Shown piece by piece: positions 56,159 through 64,000 of a stretch of DNA of 64,000 nt. Made by a program: the position numbers and the translations under genes. The stretch's first letter is position 1, and each line of letters starts with the position of its first letter. The notes below the pieces were generated by a model that was not told the origin of the DNA, ran no database searches, and saw nothing but the letters and a program-made list of their open reading frames with translations. Origin of the DNA: Mesodorylaimus sp. YZB2_4 (taxonomy: Eukaryota; Nematoda; Enoplea; Dorylaimida; Dorylaimidae); the NCBI GenBank assembly GCA_030248295.1, contig JASANH010001333.1, forward strand, positions 62,001 to 126,000. The letters run 5' to 3'.

Positions 56159-56299
56159 CAGTCGACCTCGGATAATTGCAACCGCTCCAGACGCCAAAAT
56201 GAGTTGCAATTACTTATCCGAGGTTGAAATATATGTAAAACATACTGTAGCTTAAAAGTCGGGGAGTGCGGACTTGTTGCAATTATCCAAGGTCGACTG
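56159..56299. mobile_element. 141-bp pogo/Tigger-like MITE
   Basis: The left end CAGTCGACCTCGGATAATTG mirrors the right end CAATTATCCAAGGTCGACTG with one mismatch over 24 bp. Each end is bordered by TA, the expected target duplication of the Tc1/mariner/pogo group. A third inverted copy of the motif (GTTGCAATTACTTATCCGAG) lies inside at about 56204-56223. No coding. Confidence 0.85.
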
Positions 56300-56301
56300 T
56301 A

Positions 56302-56943
56302 TTTTTTCGATTCTAAAGAAAAAACCTGAATTGAATAATACTGTAATAATGTAAAATTAACTGTAAAATTTTAATTTCAGTAAAGGGTGCAAAAAAAAGC
56401 GAAAAGCTGCATTCAATCCGTTCTCTGATATTAGTCACTCGATCTGGGTTATCCTAAGAATTCGCTGCTCTTTTCCGGATTCTTTTTTATTGCACTACCA
56501 ATTCGAAGAAGTTTAGTCCGACCGAATAAGGAGGCCATTACGCAGTACTGGCCGGCATAGCACTGCGTAGCGCTCGCAGCATACACGCCGTCCAGCCAAC
56601 TGTGCCAATAGCCAGTCGACATGGATAAGTTCGAGGAGTGCGCGAGAAACCAACCGACTTTAGGCTCGTCATTCGTCAAATAGGCCTTACCACGTGATGA
56701 TGTAATGGAACAGGGGGCCCTGCAAACTATCTATGCACTAGCGCTAGACTAACTGTGAGCGATTAAACATGCGCCTGCTAGTGCACAGATTCTGGCGTGA
56801 CTATTTCTCGGACTTGTCTGATGCAGACTAAAGTTCTCACAATATCATTACTGAAAAAGTCTGTACTTTGTAGCGCACAAGAGGAGGTGGTTTTACGGGG
56901 CTGTAATTAGAGCCCTAACCAGTGGAAGGCCATATTTGGTACA
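56302..56943. other. Intergenic upstream of SLC17 copy 2
   Basis: No gene recognised; likely the promoter region for the exon at 56944. Confidence 0.4.
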
Positions 56944-59900
56944 ATGAATGATCTCAATATCAACAAGGAGGTGAACGACACGGCCAGGAATGTCCTGCCA
57001 GAAGATACCACTGAGGAAGCTGCGACCACTCTGCTTGGTGCTGCCGAACAAGACACTTTGGAGCCGACAGATCTGTCGGGCATAAGCTTTAGTAATCAAG
57101 GGGATATCACAAAAAGTAAGCAGTGTATGTAAGTCTTCTCAAGTTCTGCCTGCATAGTGAGTCTTTTTTTCTAAAGCAGGAGTTCCAACCTAAAATTTAC
57201 TTTCTCAAGTGTTGATCACTTCTTCAAGTGTTTCAAATTCTTAATACATTTCGTATCGAAAACAAGATTTTTCCGCCTTGCTTGTCACCTTGTCACAGCC
57301 TGCACGCACGCCTAGTTTGGGTGCGAGCTACCAGAAACACCCATCGCAGCTCATGTTTCCCTTTTACACCTTGACAAGTAATCAAGCTACAAAAACGGCC
57401 CGCCAAGGCAAACACATGGTATCATTATCAAATACTATTAGTTTGTGTCCACCTACTGATAAGGGCAGCAGTTAAGTTAACATCGTCCCATCACTTTTAA
57501 GTCGCACCCTTCCATTCGAGCTTTTATTCCTCAGTGTCAGGGTTATATGAGATGGAACAGGTCGAGAAGGATCAAGGTGGCTGGGACTGTCTGCTGGCTG
57601 GATCGCCTCTAATTCTGTTCATTTCAGGTTTCTGGAGCTTTCGCTCGTTCAGGCACGGTCTGACATGGATTCTGTGCTTGGCTATGCTGGCCAATGCGTG
57701 GGGCCGCAACACGCTCAGTATGGCCATGGTGTGTATGGTCAATGCCAGTGCACTGGTCAAGCGCCAGGTAAACAGTTCGTTTGGAGATGAGCTGGTCGAC
57801 GGATGTGGGAATGTGGCCATTGATTCGGGTGAGAAGTATGAGGTGAGTGGGTGTCAGGGTGTGCTGCAGGTGTGCAGGTGCGCAGGATGGAGGACGAAAC
57901 ATCAACCTGAGGGGTTGACGTCTCCCAGCCGTGGGAAATCGATTACTCTCTCCCACTCGCCATGGCCAACCAGGCGCTGGGGTCACAGGCATCAACCCGA
58001 CGAGCTTCTGTCCCTCCTGTTAGAGTGTAGCAACTGATAGACTGCGTACGGCGACCAGTCGCGCCAACCAAATACAGTGCCTTCTCCACAGGCCAAACAA
58101 ATGTCACAATAGCTACCTAGTGGCTGCCTGGGTTCGACTCCCTCCCCCCCGCCCTGGGTTCAAGTTCACGCGGACTTTCTGTTTCAGGGTGACATAATGT
58201 GGAACAGTGCCGAACAGGGTCTTCTCTTCTCAGCCATCTACTGGGGTGGTGCCATTGTTGGCCTACCCAGCGGCTGGCTGATCAATCGATACGGCTCGAA
58301 GCGTGTTGTCACCATTTGTCTTGTCATGACAATCATTTGCACCCTGACCACTCCAGTGTCAGCCACGCAAGGGGGTCTGTGGCCAACCTTTTTAGTTCGG
58401 TTCATTATGGGGTTCGGCGGTCAGGTGAGCAGGTGGTTGGGACTAGTCTCTTGCGTCAGACAGGGTCGTTACTTTTTAGGTTGTGCTAAACATAGCCATA
58501 ACTGTTATCATGGCCCAGTGGATACCGCCCGCCGAAAGGTGAGCACCAGTCTCGTACTTTGCGCGGCATATCTGAGCCATTATTTTTATAGGTCGACAGT
58601 ACTGGCGCTTTACACATCAGGTGAGTAATTAAAAAAAGAGTAGCTTGTCACGCGCAGCCAAAATGGGCCTTTGTTCAGGCAATCAATTAGCTATTATTGT
58701 TGGAATGCCCGTTAATGCTGCCTTGTGCGGAAGCAAGGACTTTCTTGGCGGCTGGCCATCCATATTCTATTTCGCTGGTGAGTCATGCTGTACTGCGTGT
58801 GGGGTGTAGTTTGCACGATGCTGGTATGTGTTCTGTGTCCTTGCAGGGGGCGTAGTTCTGGTATCCACTATTATGTGGCACGTGTTTGTTGACGACACGC
58901 CTGCAAAAAGTCGTTGGATATCGAAATCGGAGCTGCAATATATCGAAAAATCATTGCAATCTCAAAGTTTAGGCAAAAAGAAGGTAAGTCATGCGGACTC
59001 CCTGCTGTATGTAGCTTATCATGGTAGCAGCACCGCCGCTGTCTGCCTGACGCTGATTTTGTAACTTCACAATATCACATTCGGCGATTTCTATCTAATA
59101 TTGTGGCGATAGAATAGAGCAAGATGCACCCAGCCATTGTGCTATGACAATGAATGTCCAATAAGGAGCTGGGATTTTGGGGATCTAGTAGGCATCAATA
59201 GCAGGGAATGATAGCACAATAGTTTTGTTTCTCCGGCCATCACACCTTGCCTTGTAGAGGGTTAGAGCTGTTTGAGATCCCAGTCCATGGTTTTCTTATG
59301 CTCTGTGATTCCCTCTCCCGGGAGACTGTAATCATTCTGCAGGAGGGTAGATGAATGGCCAGGATAAATCGCTAGCAATATAGTGCAGGATTGCCATTCA
59401 GCTTGCACCTGTCCTCTGAAAAAAAACACTTCCATCCCAGCAACCTAGGGAATGGCCTCCAGTCACTCCCCTGCGCCACTAGTGCCTAGACCCAGAAGAC
59501 TAAACTGCGTTGTGCACTTAATTTTTCAGCAAGCCCTTACATTTCCATCGCACTTTTAAACCCTGACGGAGATTTCAAATCGAATTTTTCATAGACCTGT
59601 CTAAATAAGCCAGCAGCAAATCATGGCCGCGTATCATAATCGTGTTGGCTTTTTCCTTGCCTGGCAATAGCTTCTTTCGTTTTAGCAAGCCATGAGAGCA
59701 GTGCCTTGGCGACGAATCTTGCTGTCCCACGCCCTCTGGACCGCCGTGGCCACAAACTTCGCTTCAGGTCTGGTGGCATCGACCTTGCAATCTTACATTC
59801 CCACCTACTACAAGGAGGCGCTTCGAATTGATTTGGAATCAGTAAGTTGATCGTAGGTTTTTATGACATTCTAATAAAACCCTATACTGTTTGCAGAACG

Positions 59901-60968
59901 GGCTGTTCAGTGCTTTGCCGTTTCTGGCTCAATTAGGGTCTAAAATGGTCTTTGCAGTGGTCGCTGACGCAATGAAGAAACATACGAAGATTAGCCACAC
60001 TGTTATTTGCAAATCGTTCAATACTTTAGGTGATTGAAACTGGTTTCAGTCTGAAACCAGCTTGCTGAATATGGTTTCAAGCGAACTAGTTTCAGCTGAA
60101 ACGTGTTTGCTGAAACTGAAACCAGGTTCAGCAAAATGCTTGCAGACAGCTGTCACCGTCTGGTTGCATATTTTAGTGGAGCCGGCATACCAAACAAAGT
60201 TTCACGCCTTTTTTAGGCACAATCATAGCTTCGGGCTTCTTGGTGGCTTGTGCATTCATGAACTGTCACCAAGTCGTGTGGGCCATCATCTTATTATCGC
60301 TGGCCAACGCGGCCTTCTCGGGTCTTATTCCAGGCGCCATGACCGCCCTGGTTTCATTTGCTCCAGCCTACACGGGTATTGTGAATGGAATATCTCGATT
60401 CGCTGCACAGATCGCCTCCATCGTGGCCCCCTACATCGTCGGCCTGGTGACCAAGGATGTAAGTCTGATCCAGATCAGGATAAAATCGAGGTGGTAAAAG
60501 CTAGTTTCGGTTATAGGGGACACCTGAACAGTGGCGAACTGTATTTTACGTGATGGGTGGTGCAATGACGGCATGTGGAATATATTTCTTGTTTTATGGA
60601 ACAGGTAAGGGCTCTTGCGGGTGATCTGATTTGAATCTATGGGGTGGTAAAAGGTGGATGACCACGTCGTGATTTCATACATGCATCAAACTAAAACAGC
60701 CAGAAAGTTTAAAATGGGAAAAGGCGGGAAATGATTTGGTGCATGTTAGTCATAATCGCTTGCCCATTTTTCTACAGTGAAAATCCAAGACTGGGCAAAA
60801 TTCAGCGATCCTGATGACAACCTAGGGGCAACAAAACAAGAAGGATTCGTTAAAGTCCTCTCTGAGAGTGCATTGGAATCCAAGTCGTCAATGACAGCAC
60901 CTGCTGGCCAGGTTTCACTGATCGGATCTCTGAATAGAGACAGTGGTGACAAGGTTGTTCATTTCTGA
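56944..60968 (+). CDS. SLC17-family transporter (MFS), copy 2, complete
   Basis: Exons: 56944-57115, 57628-57842, 58188-58424, 58480-58538, 58592-58620, 58679-58777, 58847-58983, 59686-59841, 59897-60029, 60217-60458, 60517-60604, 60778-60968; all phases agree, 585 residues. Exon 1 is an acidic cytoplasmic head (MNDLNINKEVNDTARNVLPE) ending in phase 1 at AAAAAGTAAG, which joins in frame to the TTCATTTCAG acceptor before FWSFRSFRHGLTWIL. The body matches copy 1: TM1 GRNTLSMAMVCMVN, SSGWLINRYGSKRV-type loop, VPWRRILLSHALW, IASIVAPYIVGLVTKD, and an identical-style acidic tail with SLNRDSGD. Exons 2-7 and their introns are almost identical to copy 1, whereas exons 8 onward carry more replacements. 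A shorter start at ATG 57552 is possible. Solute unknown. Confidence 0.87.
57860..58110 (+). repeat. S4 + S3 dispersed repeats in SLC17 copy 2 intron
   Basis: Same compound insertion as at 50885-51130, with a few differences such as ACCAGGCGCTGG extended by CA after CCATGGC. Shared position shows that insertion came before the duplication. Confidence 0.7.
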
Positions 60969-63325
60969 GCTTTGTGCAGGCAAGTTAGTACATAAAAGTA
61001 CTACCCTCATTTTTACGTTTAGATATGAATTGTGTGCGAAAGTATTAGTGCTGGTTTGTTATTGTTAGCTAGGCAAATTTGAAATTACAATAAGTCTTTG
61101 AGAACAATTTTCACTGGTTTGGCAAGTTTTTGTGAATTTTCACTTGGTGAAACGTATAAATTCCAGTTTTCTTTTTACTAAAATGCCAGTCGTGCGTTTA
61201 AAACATTTTGGGTTGTGCATGTGGCAAGTGATGCGGAGTAAAATTGATAATGCTGGATAACGTGTGTACTTTAAGATCGACCGCTGTCAGATTTGTTTTA
61301 GCATATGCCTAATTAGTCTTACTTATTTTCGCAAATCTGACACGCGTTAATCAGCAAAAAATCCAAGCGAAAAAGCGCGGGAAAAGTCTACAGCAGTTAC
61401 ATGTCATGTCTCGACTGTGTACATCTGCAATATACAAAGTCGATGCATGGTGCATGTGAGATACAGGTAGTCAGATGCAACGTACTGCTGTAGAAAGTGG
61501 GTAGAATTGATCAACAGAACTGATAAGGCCATGGCAGTTTCCATCTTCTCTAGAGGCTGTGCTGAATGATTGACTGGGCAAATGCTCCCGCACTTACAGC
61601 AGACATCATATGGTGCCTAGAAGTACAGACGAGCACCAGAAAGAACGGCACTTGTCAGCATTCTTCTGTAAGTCCTGCCAGGTGACCATTAGAGCTGTTA
61701 ACGTGGGGATCAGATACCTGAGCTACCTGAGCTATTAGATACCCCTCCTCACCCAAAGGGATCTACTCGTCGCCACTTGAGGTTATACCATAGAAAGAGG
61801 GTAGGCCAAAGGGTCAAGGATAGTGGATAGGTACAGGGGAGCCACGGTCACAGGTACAGGGTTGCCGAGAAAGGTCCCACGGTCAGACGTACAGCATGTC
61901 TCTAACATTCGAATATAGATAACTCTACATTTAGTGCTTGGTAAGGCTATCTAAAACTCCACAGTCAGGAGGGGGTGTTGTAGGATTTTGGAAAAAAACG
62001 GACAGATGGATGGGCGAGCTTGACGAAGAGAGGATGGCAGTTTTTGTGTTCCTGCCTGCAAAGTGATGTCTGCAAGCACTGTCCGTTTTTGCACTGGCCT
62101 TGCGAGAATTGCTGCCGAGACAGCATTTCAAAAAGTTTTACGCCGGATCCTCTGTTGCAGAATCGCTGCTTTTGGGGTGTCTCCGCTTGTTGACGTCCTT
62201 TCGTGGAGGGGGTGACCAGCAATTGGACAAATGGCTGCCATGCGGGATGGAAAGGGGTCAAAAATACTGCTATAAAAATTAAAAATTGGGATCCTTTACT
62301 GACAGCCCCACCAAGACCACTTCTCTGTTTCCACTTCTGTCCAGGTCAACCCGCTTTCTGTGGCTGCCTCCCAGTGGTCAAGTCGGCAGGGCCAGGGTAC
62401 ATGATGCACCCTTCTGGTAGGCTTGTTTCTGCGTTCAGCACCTCTACCCACGTTCAGCAGTTGCACCATGCACTTTGTATCTCACATTAATCTAAAGCAG
62501 ACTTTTCCCGCCTTTTTTCAACTTAAATTTTTCAGCTGGTTTTACTCTGGTGAATGTCTGTTTATTTAAAATAAGCAGACATATTTTGAACCGACCTGAA
62601 GATAGTCGTTTTTTTCATTTCGACTTCTCATGTCTCATATGAAAGACGATTCTTTGTTTACGATTTGATCTGCTTTGGCAGTTTAGGATTTCCAGATTGC
62701 GGATGTTGTGGCCAGAAGGGGATCAGTTTCATCTTCAGCTCGCGCATGAGTAATGAGTGCCTTGGTCTTTCACTGGTAATTTTGTCTTTTACCCCAAAGA
62801 AGTGCCTTGTCTAGTCGCCCCTCGGCCGAGTGTAGGTCGCCAGAGTCCTACTGGCATTTCCGCTCCACCAGCGCCTAATTTGGTGCCTGAGCCTCTAATT
62901 CATCTTCTCCGCCATCCCCGATCCGTCAAGCGGGGCTAGACTCCGAGCGAAGGGGAGGTAACGGTCATTAGGAGAGCAGTGTCCTTGACGCGCCAGAAAC
63001 ACGTCAACCATCTTCGTTACCTCTTTGACAAACGCCGGCTGGTAGTGACACGGCATTCTGACACGGGACGATCCCGCCTCTAGTAACAGAAGGAGTAATG
63101 GGACTGGTTAGGGTGGGGCATGTAAGGTTTCGCTGAATCGGAAATAGTACACTGGCCGGGTGTCTCGAATGCGGAGCTGGCACTATTTGTTCAACGGAGC
63201 GGGGAGGATTGCTTTGTTGTCCCGTCACCGCCCGCCTCACTCACGCCCTGCTCTGGCCCATTGTATTGCGCGTGTGAAACACTGAAGACGTCCAGTGTGC
63301 GCACTGCAGTCGATGGTGATCGAGT
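60969..63325. other. Intergenic, no gene recognised
   Basis: Beyond the duplicated 3' flank (to about 61150), short frames only. Around 61785-61810, TACCATAGAAAGAGGGTAGG resembles the end of the 580-bp transposon at 15002, perhaps a remnant. Frames at 61931-62490 and 62757-63240 have no motifs. Confidence 0.45.
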
Positions 63326-63976
63326 ATGGCCTGCCATGGTTCCAGGTAAGCACGTGTGCCTGTCTGCTTCGTCGCACTGTATGCAATGCTTATTTGTCCT
63401 AGGTCCTGGTTTACTGGTGTACTGCCTGAACATTGGGACAACTTGGACAGTGTCCAGACTCAAGTATGCGACCCCATGTTGCAAAAGTTATTTCGTATTT
63501 TTCTTATGCTCTCCGAACGATCGACACAAAAAGAGAATGGTGGTGGACGTAGAAGCGTCATGTGGATACACGCGGACGAGGTTAAGCTATTCGCTTCCAT
63601 CCTCTCTCATCACATCCCAGCCGTACGCTGCGAGAATGCCAGTGGTAGTTGTCAGCATGGATTTTACCACTATTGCGGTGTTGATGGGGGACTCGTTTCG
63701 ACAGAGAATATGAAGAAGGAACATACGTTCAAGGAATTCGCCACCATCCTGCACAGATTATTCCCATATGCAAGAGAAGAATTCATGACGGCCTTGGTCA
63801 TAGTCTACGATAATCTGATCAATCAGGTGTTGAAAAAGGTGAACCAAAATGACAGTGGGAGGCCAGCAGTCGATAGGTCTCCATCCAGGGATCATCCACA
63901 GTTGGCTGGGGGGGGGGGGGGGGCGCACGTGCCAGGCTCTACACACGCATCAAATGGTCATGCAAGGGACGCATGA
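63326..63976 (+). CDS. Unrecognised protein, spliced, 3' end unsure
   Basis: A short exon 63326-63345 (MACHGS) joins in phase across a 57-bp GT..AG intron to an open frame from 63403. The frame keeps a protein-like composition for about 150 residues: VLPEHWDNLDSVQTQVC, LQKLFRIFLMLSER, VMWIHADEVKLFASILSHHI, HGFYHYCGVDGGLVSTENMK, EFATILHRLFPYAREEFMTA and VYDNLINQVLKK. It looks mostly helical and soluble with no signal peptide or membrane segment. I do not recognise the family. A donor-like AAGGTGAACC at about 63838 may end the exon; beyond it the frame runs through a 16-base G homopolymer and looks non-coding. Additional upstream exons are possible. Confidence 0.5.
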
Positions 63977-64000
63977 GGCACCCATTCCGAACTGCTAGAT

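Noticed and set aside
1..64000. CRISPR array or bacterial-type operon
   Set aside because: No regularly spaced direct repeats were found, and the spliced genes show the window is eukaryotic.

Overview
This is eukaryotic DNA from a compact-gene invertebrate. Introns of about 50-60 bp with GT..AG ends break most genes, and the families are animal ones: intronless seven-helix receptors, a DEG/ENaC channel, C-type lectin/PAN secreted proteins, a TIL-type protease inhibitor, SLC17 transporters, Rab30 and an AidB-like acyl-CoA dehydrogenase. The mix and the very short introns fit an ecdysozoan and most likely a nematode, but no species can be named from the sequence alone. Exon borders below were worked out by hand from phase-consistent GT/AG joins and conserved protein motifs.

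Layout. 2.3-5.3 kb (+): a divergent m-AAA (AFG3L2/paraplegin-type) protease missing key residues, with a fold-back element in one intron. 6.9-10.1 kb (+): two tandem intronless GPCR paralogues. 12.6-14.5 kb (+): an intronless DEG/ENaC channel. 15.0-16.9 kb: two direct copies of a ~580 bp TIR transposon with other repeats between them. 17.8-20.5 and 23.0-24.1 kb (+): two five-exon CTLD-PAN paralogues. 27.7-29.7 kb (-): a six-exon short-chain dehydrogenase, with a fragment of it 1.4 kb away. 34.3-35.4 kb (-): a third, unrelated GPCR. 38.9-39.5 kb (-): a TIL inhibitor. 40.0-41.2 kb (-): a four-helix membrane protein. 41.6-47.2 kb (-): the ten-exon AidB/ACDH-11-like dehydrogenase. 48.3-49.3 kb (-): Rab30. 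50.6-54.9 and 56.9-61.0 kb (+): a tandem pair of SLC17 transporters, the first apparently lacking the 5' exon of the second. 63.3 kb to the end (+): an unrecognised gene.

There is no operon-like functional unit. The recurring pattern is local duplication (GPCRs, CTLD-PAN, SLC17, receptor 3' end, SDR fragment) among abundant small mobile elements: tRNA-headed SINEs, several TIR/MITE families and a BEL/Pao gag fragment. I did not find a convincing new multi-gene system. The strongest oddities are the probable pseudo-protease, the 5'-truncated SLC17 duplicate, a three-copy inverted repeat inside the dehydrogenase intron and a perfect 30-bp hairpin.
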